Part shown: positions 1 to 7,383 of the stretch, piece after piece
Layout: every line of letters begins with the position of its first letter
How positions within the stretch are numbered: position 1 is the stretch's first letter
Assembly: GCA_034437615.1 (NCBI GenBank)
Contig: DAOTTW010000413.1
Location: 1 to 13,110 of the forward strand
Reading direction: 5' to 3'
DNA from: DAOTTW01 sp034437615
GTDB taxonomy: Bacteria > Chloroflexota > Anaerolineae > Aggregatilineales > Phototrophicaceae
DNA length: 13,110 bases
Made by a program: the position numbers and the translations under genes
The notes under the pieces: generated by a model
Told to the model about the DNA's origin: nothing
The model's database searches: none
Seen by the model: the letters and a program-made list of their open reading frames with translations, nothing else

Positions 1-1
1 G

Positions 2-1618
2 TTGAGCACACGCCCACGCTTGCTAGTGCTGGATGAGCCGACAACCGCGCTGGATGTCACGACGCAGGCCGTGATCCTGGATTTGGTGCGCGAACTCATC
101 AAGACCGAAGAGGCTGCTGCGCTCTACGTCTCGCATGATCTGGGCACGGTGGCGCAACTCTGTGATTATGTGACGGTGCTCTATGCTGGCGAGATCATGG
201 AAAGCGCTCCGGTCAACGATTTGTTTGCGAAGCCACTGCACCCCTACACAAGCGGCTTGCTGGCCAGCTTGCCAAGCGCTGCAACTGGTCAGGAATCGCG
301 CCTGTCCACGATTGAAGGGGTTGCGCCGTCGCTTTCGGAGCGCCCGGACGCCTGCGTGTTTGCTAACCGCTGCCCGGTGGCGGTGGATCATTGCTTCAGC
401 GAGAAGCCGCCGCTAGAGAAAACGCCGGATGGTCGCATGGTGCGTTGCTGGCGCTGGCAAGAGATCGAAAGCGGTGATGTCATCCCCAAGAACAAGCCGC
501 GTGGCCTCTTTGAAGCCGCACCGCCGAAAAGCGAGTACGTGCTGAAGGCCAATCAGGTCGATAAGCGCTTCGGTGAATATGGCCTGCTGGACCGTCTGAC
601 GGGCAAAAAGCCACAATTCGTACACGCGGTGGATGCGGTCTCGTTGCAGATTAACGGGCGCTCTACATTGGGGCTGGTGGGCGAAAGCGGCAGCGGCAAA
701 ACCACCTTAGCCCGTGCAATCGTCGCGCTGGATGGTGCCGACAGCGGCCAGCTTGAACTCATGGGCGCAGATGTCAGCCTGGAACTTGGCGAACGCAGCA
801 CGGAAGTCCTGCGCAACCTGCGTATGATCTTTCAGAACCCGAACGACGCGCTGAACCCCTATCAAACCGTTGGGCAGGCTGTCGGGCGCACTTATCGAGC
901 GCTGTCGGATGAAGGGCTGAGCCGCAAAGAGATCAAGCAGCGCGTGATTGACCTGCTGGAAGCGGTCGGGCTGACGAAGGAGTATTACAGCCGTTATCCC
1001 GGCCAGCTTAGCGGCGGCGAAAAGCAGCGCGTGGCCGTTGCAACGGCCTTTGCCGCAAATCCGGCGCTGATTATCGCAGATGAGCCGACATCATCGCTGG
1101 ATGTCTCCGTACAGGCCACGATTCTGAATCTGCTAAAGGATTTGCGTGCCCGTGAAGGCGCATCGTATCTGGTCATCTCACACGACCTGGAGGTGATTAG
1201 CTATCTGGCGGATTGGATTGTCGTGATGTATCTGGGCGAGATCGTGGAGCAGGGCAACAACGAGCAGGTACGCAATGCGCCTATGCACCCCTACACGGAA
1301 GCGCTGCTATCCGCTGCGCCGGTGCCGGATCCAACGCATAAAAACGCCGAAATCCGCTTAGAGGGCGATGTACCTAGCCCGCGCAACAAGCCGACGGGTT
1401 GCCCCTTCCATACACGCTGTCCACGTTACATCGGGGACATCTGCGTGCAGGAAGAACCACCCGTGCGCGTCGGCAAAGATGGCCATCAGATACGCTGCCA
1501 TCATGAGATGGAAACGCTGATCGAATTGCAGTCCATCCCGGTCAACGAGGCATGGCAGGATGCAGCGCCGGCCAAAGATATACAAAACCGAACACAGGAA
1601 ACGCAAGGAGCCGATTAA
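2..1618 (+). CDS. Oligopeptide/dipeptide ABC transporter, fused DppD-DppF-type ATPase (5' partial)
   Basis: Cytoplasmic ATPase that would power uptake of peptides or similar solutes through a DppB/DppC-type membrane pore. Two ABC modules are fused. The window opens inside the first: only Walker B (LLVLDEP, residues 7-13 of the visible part), the D-loop and the switch His (SHDL, 44-47) remain, followed by the Cys-containing oligopeptide-transporter C-terminal segment (about 105-152). The second module is complete: Walker A GESGSGKT (227-234), Q-loop FQNP (277-280), signature LSGGE (336-340), Walker B LIIADEP (356-362), SHDL (393-396) and a second Cys-rich C-terminal segment (GCPFHTRCP). The first codon is internal, since the ABC domain is cut just before Walker B, so the TTG at 2 is not the real start. 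In most bacteria DppD and DppF are separate genes; fusions are known. The stop lies 3 nt before the permease start, so the two are surely co-transcribed. Substrate cannot be told from the ATPase. Confidence 0.95.
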   Translation: MSTRPRLLVLDEPTTALDVTTQAVILDLVRELIKTEEAAALYVSHDLGTVAQLCDYVTVLYAGEIMESAPVNDLFAKPLHPYTSGLLASLPSAATGQESRLSTIEGVAPSLSERPDACVFANRCPVAVDHCFSEKPPLEKTPDGRMVRCWRWQEIESGDVIPKNKPRGLFEAAPPKSEYVLKANQVDKRFGEYGLLDRLTGKKPQFVHAVDAVSLQINGRSTLGLVGESGSGKTTLARAIVALDGADSGQLELMGADVSLELGERSTEVLRNLRMIFQNPNDALNPYQTVGQAVGRTYRALSDEGLSRKEIKQRVIDLLEAVGLTKEYYSRYPGQLSGGEKQRVAVATAFAANPALIIADEPTSSLDVSVQATILNLLKDLRAREGASYLVISHDLEVISYLADWIVVMYLGEIVEQGNNEQVRNAPMHPYTEALLSAAPVPDPTHKNAEIRLEGDVPSPRNKPTGCPFHTRCPRYIGDICVQEEPPVRVGKDGHQIRCHHEMETLIELQSIPVNEAWQDAAPAKDIQNRTQETQGAD

Positions 1619-1621
1619 CCG

Positions 1622-2569
1622 ATGGTACGCTATATTCTACGGCGCTCCCTGACGTTGCTGCTGACGCTGGTCGTCACTTCCGTTATCATTTTCGCGCTAA
1701 CACAACTGCTGCCCGGTGATGTGGCTAAGCTGGTGTTGGGGCGTGATGCCTCGCCCATTGCTGTGCAGAACTTCAACGCAGAATTCGGCCTGGACGAACC
1801 GATTACACAGCAATACGTGAACTGGTTTACGGGCTTCATCACAGGCGATTGGGGGCGTTCGTTCGCTGCTGGTAATCCGCCTGTGCGCCCGCTGGTGCTG
1901 GATCGCCTGAACAATTCGCTGCTGCTGTCGGCCTACACCTTGCTGCTCGCCATCCCGCTATCTATCTTGCTTGGGATTTTGGCGGCGCTCAACGAAAATA
2001 CGTGGATCGACAACCTCATCTCGGTGGTGTCGCTCTCGGTGGTTGGCTTGCCGGAATTCGTGACGGGCATTGTGCTGATTAACATCTTCGCCTTGCAGCT
2101 TGGCTGGTTCGATACGACATCGCTGGTCGAGGATGGCTACACGCTGATTGACTGGTTGCGGGTGCTCACTTTGCCCGCGATTACGGCTAGCCTTGTACTC
2201 GTCGGCTATGTATCGCGCATGACGCGGGCCGGGATGCTGGAAGAGCTGAAAAAATCGTATGTGCGCACGGCCATTCTGAAGGGGTTGCCGCGCCGCGTCG
2301 TCATCCTGAAGCATGTGCTGCGCAACGCGCTGATGCCGACGATCACGGTGATTGCGATTAGCATTGGCTGGCTGATGGGCGGTATTGTCGTCATCGAGAA
2401 CGTGTTTAACTATCCGGGCCTGGGTACGACGCTGGTGGATGCCGTTGAGCGCAAGAATATTCCGGTGTTGCAGACCGTCTCTGTGATTATCGTGTTCATC
2501 TTCGCCTTCGCGAATCTGGTTGCGGATTTGCTGTATGCGCTGCTGAATCCGCGTGTGCGCCTGAACTAA
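1622..2569 (+). CDS. ABC transporter permease, DppB/OppB type
   Basis: Inner-membrane permease of a peptide-type ABC importer, 315 residues, the normal length for DppB/OppB. It opens with the typical positively charged start and first helix (MVRYILRRSLTLL), then a periplasmic loop with LPGD and GLDEP motifs, and five further hydrophobic segments. The coupling (EAA-like) loop is visible at about 215-240 (SYVRTAILKGLPRR), followed by the family signature with VIENVFNYPGLG (about 258-269). The ATG at 1622 is 3 nt after the ATPase stop. An AAGGAG ribosome site at 1604-1609 lies inside the end of the ATPase gene. The usual partner DppC permease and the binding protein are not downstream, so if present they are upstream of the window or elsewhere. 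Start and function class are firm; substrate is unknown. Confidence 0.95.
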   Translation: MVRYILRRSLTLLLTLVVTSVIIFALTQLLPGDVAKLVLGRDASPIAVQNFNAEFGLDEPITQQYVNWFTGFITGDWGRSFAAGNPPVRPLVLDRLNNSLLLSAYTLLLAIPLSILLGILAALNENTWIDNLISVVSLSVVGLPEFVTGIVLINIFALQLGWFDTTSLVEDGYTLIDWLRVLTLPAITASLVLVGYVSRMTRAGMLEELKKSYVRTAILKGLPRRVVILKHVLRNALMPTITVIAISIGWLMGGIVVIENVFNYPGLGTTLVDAVERKNIPVLQTVSVIIVFIFAFANLVADLLYALLNPRVRLN

Positions 2570-2600
2570 TGGATGAGTGACAACAAACCGACATGACCGC

Positions 2601-2653
2601 AGGGACACGGCTTGCCGTGTCCGCCCTCTGCGGACGCCAAGAATGGCGTCCCT
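2601..2653. repeat. Double-hairpin palindromic intergenic element
   Basis: Two perfect hairpins stand side by side. The first pairs GGACACGGC (2603-2611) with GCCGTGTCC (2614-2622) over a TT loop. The second pairs GGACGCCA (2632-2639) with TGGCGTCC (2644-2651) over AGAA. The outer ends AGGGAC (2601-2606) and GTCCCT (2648-2653) are also inverted, so the whole 53 bp can fold as one unit. No T-run follows on either strand, so it is not a standard intrinsic terminator. It could still protect or attenuate the 3' end of the permease mRNA. Its symmetry looks like a small dispersed repeat, but a second copy is not present in this window. Confidence 0.75.
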
Positions 2654-2668
2654 ACAAAAATCATCCAT

Positions 2669-2686
2669 TTCTTTGTGTTCTTTGTG
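2669..2686. repeat. Tandem TTCTTTGTG repeat
   Basis: Two exact back-to-back copies of the 9-mer TTCTTTGTG (2669-2677 and 2678-2686) are followed by TCTTCGCGG. The module lies between the palindromic element and the ribosome site of the DUF2442 gene. From memory, sequence of this style occurs in intergenic repeats of several bacterial groups; that needs a search. I cannot assign a function. Confidence 0.6.
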
Positions 2687-2716
2687 TCTTCGCGGTTAAA
2701 TTTTTCGGAGTTGAAA

Positions 2717-2998
2717 ATGGTGACGACTAAAAACGATCACCTACCTGACGAAAATGCGCGGCTTATTGACGTCATTTTTGCTGATGAGCAATTACGCGTC
2801 ACACCGAAGGATGGACGTGAGATTGCAACACCGCTGGCGTGGTATCCTCGCCTGCAAGCAGCGACAGATCAACAACGCAACCACTACGAACTGTCTATTG
2901 CTGGCGTTTACTGGCCAGATGTGGACGAAGATTTATCCGTTGCAGGAATGCTACGAGGTGTCATACCACCGCAGACAAAAACACAGCTCGCAGAATAG
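2717..2998 (+). CDS. DUF2442 domain protein
   Basis: A 93-residue protein that matches the DUF2442 pattern: a strand rich in hydrophobic and acidic residues (DVIFADEQLRVTPKDGR), the hallmark PLAWYPRL, and the closing WPDVDEDLSVAGML. The family has no settled biochemical role. Members are often next to a DUF4160 gene and are suspected to be the antitoxin-like half of a pair. No DUF4160-like frame is found here on either side. The ATG at 2717 is chosen because GGAG (2707-2710) sits 6 nt upstream. Starting at 2612 would place the N-terminus inside the palindromic element and add 35 residues foreign to the family. The stop codon ends 2 nt from the stop of the convergent kinase gene, so 3' ends of the two transcripts probably overlap. 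Confidence 0.85.
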   Translation: MVTTKNDHLPDENARLIDVIFADEQLRVTPKDGREIATPLAWYPRLQAATDQQRNHYELSIAGVYWPDVDEDLSVAGMLRGVIPPQTKTQLAE

Positions 2999-3000
2999 GG

Positions 3001-5301
3001 CTACGTTGTTTCGGTAAGGGTAGCGGCGCTGGAATTTTCCGTTTCACCTTCAAAGGGCATCACGCGGCGCGCCCCTTCCGGCGGCACAATCGGCAGGCGA
3101 ATATAAAACGTGGAACCCGGCAGTGCTTCCATATCATGGCCGCTGCTTTCCGCCCAGATTTGGCCGCCGTGCCCCTCAATAATGCCCTTCGCGATGGTCA
3201 GGCCGAGGCCGGGACCCGCCCCCATGAATTTATACAGCCCGGTTGAATGCAGTTGCGTATCGAAGCCCCGGTAAAACTTCTGGAAGATGTATTCGAGGTC
3301 TTTCGCGGCGATGCCAACGCCTGTATCCTGAATGCTGAACACGACATAATCCATGTCGCTATCCGCAGGCTTTTCAAATGAGCCGTAAACCGTGATCGTG
3401 CCACCATCGGGCGTAAATTTGATGGCGTTGACGATCAGATTGCGGAAGGCTTGCACCAAGCGCTGCATATCGGCTTGTAGGTGTGGTAAACCCGCCAGAT
3501 CGCGTGTGTCCAGCGTCAGATTACGTTGGCTGAAGGCTTCGCGCAGTGGGTCAATCGCCAGCTTGACAATCGTCTCTGGGTTGGCTTGCATGAAGCGCAA
3601 ATCCATCGAATTGACATCAATCTGGCTGACATCCAGCATAGCCGAGATCAGTTCTTCCATGCGCTCGGTTGAATGTCGCAGTTTAGCCACCATCTGCTGC
3701 GTCTGCTGTTGCTGCAACATACCCTGCTGGTTCAGGCTGTCGATGATGTCCGTATAGCCGCGTATCTGCGCCAATGGTGTGCGTAATTCGTGGCTGGCGA
3801 TGGTGATAAAATCCGTCTTGATGCTATCGAGTTTCTGTAATTCTAGCTTAGCATTCTCCAGATTTTTGTTGAGCACGCGCATGTTGTCGTTGAGCACCTG
3901 CAAATCGTTAATCAGGCGCGTGCTGCGTAGCGCCGTGCCCACCTGCTGCGCGATCAACATCAGCATTTCGGCATCTTCAGCGCTGTAGGCGCTCCCATCC
4001 AGCTTTGCGCCGCCCGCCAGCACTGCAATCAGCCGATTTTCCACGACAATCGGCGCATAGGCACTAAAATTAATTTCCTGGAAGAATTCGCGTTCGCTGG
4101 CCGTCAGTGACGTTAGCGCGGGGTTGTACTCAATGTCGTATTGGCCGAACGGCAGGCGAGATAGCGCCAGCAACTCGAACAGCACGCTGGATTTTGGGAT
4201 CAGCCCACGATGGCTGGGCGCAGATAGCGAATCATCGCGCTGCAATACGATCAGTTCGATCTGATCCGGTTGTTCGCGTACATTATTGACGATCATCAGC
4301 GCCGAACGCCGCAGGCCCATCACATCATTGAGTGTTTCGGCTGTCGTGCTGACGACCTCTTCGACGGATGTCGCCAGCGAAACGCGCTGATTGTAGCGCG
4401 TCACCGCAGCGCTCAGGCTGACGCGGCCACGCCGCTGCAACAGCCGATACATTTGTTCAATGAATTGGCGCACAGGAATCAGCAACACAGCGATCAACAA
4501 CGCCGCCGCCGCCAGCAGCAGTAAGCCCGTCGTCTGCTCGGCCAAATCCAGCCGATCTGTGATATATAAGCCTGCAAACGTCAGCGACCAGGTGGCAACG
4601 GCCAGCGTCAGCGTGCGGATGCTTAGCGCGATGGCCTGCCGCACATCAAATAGGCGATGATTGTGGTGAGCATAAACCGCGCTGGCCAGCGCAACCAGTA
4701 GCAACAAATCGCCGGAAAGCATCAATTGCTGGATGCCGCTGCCGAGTAAGAGCATTCCGACCAGCAACACCAGAAGCGTAATCGCCCAAAACGCCGCCCG
4801 ATTGCCCAATTCCGGCATTGGCGTCACGTAGAAGCGATAGCTGATGACGCCTATCAGCAACAGCCCAACGAGTATCAGGCCCAGCAGAGCGGCCAGACCA
4901 GCAAGGCTCACGCCTTGCTCCGACCAGGCCGACCAACCGATGATGCCACCCGTCAGCACAGCAACGATATACAACAGCAGCCAAACCGCACCAAGAGCCA
5001 GCCAGCGCAATCGCAGCATAGCGTCATCGGGCAGCGCATCCTGCAAGACGAACAAGCCATACGTCAGCATGATGCTCAGTATGCCCAACCAGACGAAGGC
5101 GTCGCGCCCCAAGCCAGGGACATCAGCAGGTAGTAACTGGCTCAGCGCTGTGAAAATTGCCAACGTGAGCAGCGCCAGCAGCCAGTTGAACGCCGAACTT
5201 TGGGTTGTGCTGTGGGTGCGTCCGTTGATTACGGCATAGGCCAGTAAACCAGCATGGACCAGCACCAGCAGCAGCGTCATTATGTTAAGAGCCAGTGTCA
5301 T
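3001..5301 (-). CDS. Membrane histidine kinase with multi-helix sensor, GAF and kinase core
   Basis: Two-component sensor kinase, 766 residues. Residues 1-280 hold eight or nine hydrophobic helices, resembling 7TM-type sensor regions. Residues about 300-460 look like a GAF domain, followed by a coiled coil (about 462-492). The HisKA domain has the phosphoacceptor His504 in SHELRTP. A Gln-rich loop (about 525-536) lies between its two helices. The ATPase domain carries the N box (NLIVNAIKF, 621-629), the G1 box DTGVGI (659-664), an F box (FQKFYRG) and the G2 box GAGPGLGL (694-701), so the enzyme looks catalytically complete. A short acidic tail follows. The gene starts 21 nt after the stop of the AlbA_2-type gene and is probably in its operon. 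No response regulator gene is adjacent. The REC-cyclase gene at 10081 is a possible but unproven partner. The ligand sensed is unknown. Confidence 0.93.
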   Translation of the reverse strand: MTLALNIMTLLLVLVHAGLLAYAVINGRTHSTTQSSAFNWLLALLTLAIFTALSQLLPADVPGLGRDAFVWLGILSIMLTYGLFVLQDALPDDAMLRLRWLALGAVWLLLYIVAVLTGGIIGWSAWSEQGVSLAGLAALLGLILVGLLLIGVISYRFYVTPMPELGNRAAFWAITLLVLLVGMLLLGSGIQQLMLSGDLLLLVALASAVYAHHNHRLFDVRQAIALSIRTLTLAVATWSLTFAGLYITDRLDLAEQTTGLLLLAAAALLIAVLLIPVRQFIEQMYRLLQRRGRVSLSAAVTRYNQRVSLATSVEEVVSTTAETLNDVMGLRRSALMIVNNVREQPDQIELIVLQRDDSLSAPSHRGLIPKSSVLFELLALSRLPFGQYDIEYNPALTSLTASEREFFQEINFSAYAPIVVENRLIAVLAGGAKLDGSAYSAEDAEMLMLIAQQVGTALRSTRLINDLQVLNDNMRVLNKNLENAKLELQKLDSIKTDFITIASHELRTPLAQIRGYTDIIDSLNQQGMLQQQQTQQMVAKLRHSTERMEELISAMLDVSQIDVNSMDLRFMQANPETIVKLAIDPLREAFSQRNLTLDTRDLAGLPHLQADMQRLVQAFRNLIVNAIKFTPDGGTITVYGSFEKPADSDMDYVVFSIQDTGVGIAAKDLEYIFQKFYRGFDTQLHSTGLYKFMGAGPGLGLTIAKGIIEGHGGQIWAESSGHDMEALPGSTFYIRLPIVPPEGARRVMPFEGETENSSAATLTETT

Positions 5302-5322
5302 CGGCGTTCTTTTGCCTGCCCT

Positions 5323-7173
5323 TTATTTCAGTATGTAATGCGTGCCCTTTTTCGAGCCGACCTTGATAAGGATACCTTTTTCTACCAGATCGACCAAATC
5401 CAGGCGCAGCGTTTCCGCAGAGACGCCCCTGCACAATTCGCGATATTCGCGGTTTGTGATGGAGCCATTCTCGCGGATGTATTGCAGCGCTTTAGCTTGA
5501 CGGTGATTGGTGTTACGCACCCATTCCGGCGGTTTGGGCTTCTCGCGCTCATTGAACAGTGTCACGGCGAAGCTGTACGGACGGGCATCGAAGCGCGGCG
5601 GCTGATGGCCCGCTTGCTCCATGACTTCGATCATGCGGTCAATGCCCAGCCCCAATTCTTCGATGTAGCCCCACTGAAACAGCCCATTCACGACGCGGGG
5701 GTTGCGGCTGAAGTGCTCGTCCTTGATATTCTCGATGGTGATGAAACCCGGCAGACCACCCGGCGAGATGACCTCCAGACGATCCGAATACATGCGCAAT
5801 TCGATGCGCCGACCACGCAAACGATAATCGCGGTGGCAGATGGCGTTGACGATGGCTTCACGCACCGCAAATTGTGGGTATTCTGTCTTTTCCTCGCGTT
5901 CCAGCCCCTTGACAACCGCACTGACCGCCATTTCGCTCCAGATCAGATTCCAGGCGTTTTCGATCAGGCGCGGCAACGGCCCGGTTAGTTCTTCACGGCG
6001 CGTGTATCCGGCGAGACCGCTTTCGCCGCGTGGGGTGGTGCCGACGAACTTCGCGAAGACGACGCTGCTTTGTGGCAACCACTGCTGCGGATATTCGCTG
6101 AATAGCAAAATACCGCAAACAGTCGGCTGGCCATCGGGTGTAATTGCGCCGACTTCTAGCAGTAAATCGTCAATTTTGCCGTTGTAGGGGCGTTTGGTGC
6201 GTTCGGTGCGCTTCTCTAGATATTCCTCGACCATCTTGCGGCTAAAATCGTCTTTTGTGGCCCCGATGACGCCTTCGGCCTCATAATCGCCGGTGCTTTT
6301 GGCACTGGCCAGGCGCAGAATTTCCTGCCCACCAAGCGGACGGTTTTTAGCGCCGCTGCGGATTAGCACACGACCATCAGAAAGCGCGTGTAGTTCGATG
6401 CTGCGCGGGACGCGCACCGCATACACTGTGTATTCCTGCTTGATGCGTGCGTTGATGCCAAGCCCGTTGTTGCTGTCACCGGAACCCGCATCACGCCCGT
6501 TGCTGCTTTGCTCTGCTGCATCGGTTGTGGCATGGCCGTCACTCGCTTCGCTGCCTGCTTCTGTGGCTATTTGCTTGTCCTCTGCATTTGATGCATCTGA
6601 AGCCACCGTTGCATCGTCGTTCTTGAGGGCTGTCGCGGGGCTTGCGTCTGGCTTCACGGTTTCGCTATCTGTGTCTGCATCCTCAAAGAGCAACGGCAAG
6701 GGCCGGGGTTGCTCGATTGCATCGGGGTCGTTTTCGCCGCTATCTGTTTGCGTATCTGCGTCATCAGCATCCGCAGTAGCCTGGGGCTGCGGAGCGCTTT
6801 CGGTGGTTTGCGTGCCACCTGCGGCGGTCAGTAGCGCTTGACTGTTGCCGGCATTGTTGCCGCTTTGCTGATAGACCGTCGTGGTATGCAGGCGCTGCGT
6901 CTCTGCTTCGACCTGAACAAGTACCTCTTCCCAGCGATCAACGACAACGGGCGGGTTGTATAGGTCGTCTGCGGCTTTTAGCGCTTTTTGGATGATATCA
7001 TGGTCCAATGCCGCACGAGAGCGCTTGCCCTCGGCCGTCAGACCGATAATGATGGTGCCGCCTTCGGTGTTGGCGAACGAGACCAACGTCTCAGCGATGA
7101 TTTGCGAGTCGGCTTTATCGAGGAAGGCCACACGCGGGCCTTGTCCAGCTTTAATTAAATCTGGGCTTAACAT
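5323..7173 (-). CDS. AlbA_2/Schlafen-type putative transcriptional regulator with long acidic insert
   Basis: A 616-residue protein of the family often labelled ATP-binding or RecG-like regulator. The N-terminal AlbA_2 (divergent AAA-4) half is recognised by SFANTEGGTIIIGL (32-45). Its matching second half, VYAVRVPRSIELHALSDGRV, comes only at 250-269. Between them (about 91-245) is an insert rich in Ala, Asp, Ser, Thr and Glu that looks disordered and is absent from usual family members. A GHKL/HATPase_c_4-like segment follows (VREAIVNAICHRDY, 437-450; YSDRLEVISPGGLPG, 462-476; GLGIDRM, 508-514). The end (about 557-616) resembles a winged helix. The role is presumably DNA- or RNA-linked regulation, by family only. 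The ATG at 7173 follows an in-frame TAG four codons upstream. The AGGAAA at 7186-7191 is rather far from it. The gene probably leads an operon with the downstream histidine kinase. Confidence 0.88.
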   Translation of the reverse strand: MLSPDLIKAGQGPRVAFLDKADSQIIAETLVSFANTEGGTIIIGLTAEGKRSRAALDHDIIQKALKAADDLYNPPVVVDRWEEVLVQVEAETQRLHTTTVYQQSGNNAGNSQALLTAAGGTQTTESAPQPQATADADDADTQTDSGENDPDAIEQPRPLPLLFEDADTDSETVKPDASPATALKNDDATVASDASNAEDKQIATEAGSEASDGHATTDAAEQSSNGRDAGSGDSNNGLGINARIKQEYTVYAVRVPRSIELHALSDGRVLIRSGAKNRPLGGQEILRLASAKSTGDYEAEGVIGATKDDFSRKMVEEYLEKRTERTKRPYNGKIDDLLLEVGAITPDGQPTVCGILLFSEYPQQWLPQSSVVFAKFVGTTPRGESGLAGYTRREELTGPLPRLIENAWNLIWSEMAVSAVVKGLEREEKTEYPQFAVREAIVNAICHRDYRLRGRRIELRMYSDRLEVISPGGLPGFITIENIKDEHFSRNPRVVNGLFQWGYIEELGLGIDRMIEVMEQAGHQPPRFDARPYSFAVTLFNEREKPKPPEWVRNTNHRQAKALQYIRENGSITNREYRELCRGVSAETLRLDLVDLVEKGILIKVGSKKGTHYILK

Positions 7174-7263
7174 GGCGATAATCTAATTTTCCTGCCGCTT
7201 GCAATACCGGGCGTGCTTTTATCACGTCATGCGCGGGTTACGCTGACGGATGGCAGACCACGT

Positions 7264-7298
7264 AAAAACAAACAGGCTTATGCGGCTTGATGCCTGTC
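7264..7298 (-). terminator. Probable intrinsic terminator of the lepB operon
   Basis: Read on the - strand, ACAGGC (7297-7292) pairs with GCCTGT (7277-7272), with an extra G-T pair outside and a 14-nt loop. TTGTTTTT (7271-7264) follows at once. It lies about 85 nt after the last lepB stop and before the AlbA_2-type gene, where transcription of the lepB operon should end. The loop is long, so strength is uncertain. Confidence 0.55.
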
Positions 7299-7310
7299 AT
7301 TGTAACGACG

Positions 7311-7330
7311 TTTGGGATAATTTGGGATAC
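7311..7330. repeat. Tandem decamer TTTGGGATA(A/C)
   Basis: Two decamers, TTTGGGATAA (7311-7320) and TTTGGGATAC (7321-7330), stand in tandem between the lepB operon and the AlbA_2-type gene. One full helical turn of spacing would suit a double protein-binding site, but nothing else supports this. The rest of the 210-bp gap (7174-7383) holds the terminator above. I see no clear promoter for the AlbA_2-type gene in it. Confidence 0.4.
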
Positions 7331-7383
7331 CCACCCACAGAATATTAAGGGATTTCTACCTGTCTAACGTTTGTTATGCTGAC

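Noticed and set aside
2601..2653. Palindromes as an intrinsic terminator of the transporter operon
   Set aside because: No T-run follows either hairpin on either strand.
1958..2668. - strand open frame of 236 codons opposite the permease gene
   Set aside because: Arg/His/Gln-rich shadow frame opposite a clear DppB-type permease, running into the palindromic repeat.
2673..2701. TTGTGT-17 bp-TTAAAT as a promoter of the DUF2442 gene
   Set aside because: Both boxes are weak, and the predicted transcript start (near 2708) would fall within the ribosome site, leaving almost no leader.
5254..5988. Long + strand open frame of 244 codons opposite the AlbA_2-type gene
   Set aside because: It lies antisense to a well-supported gene, shows no recognisable domain, and its His/Asp/Gln-rich composition is typical of shadow frames.
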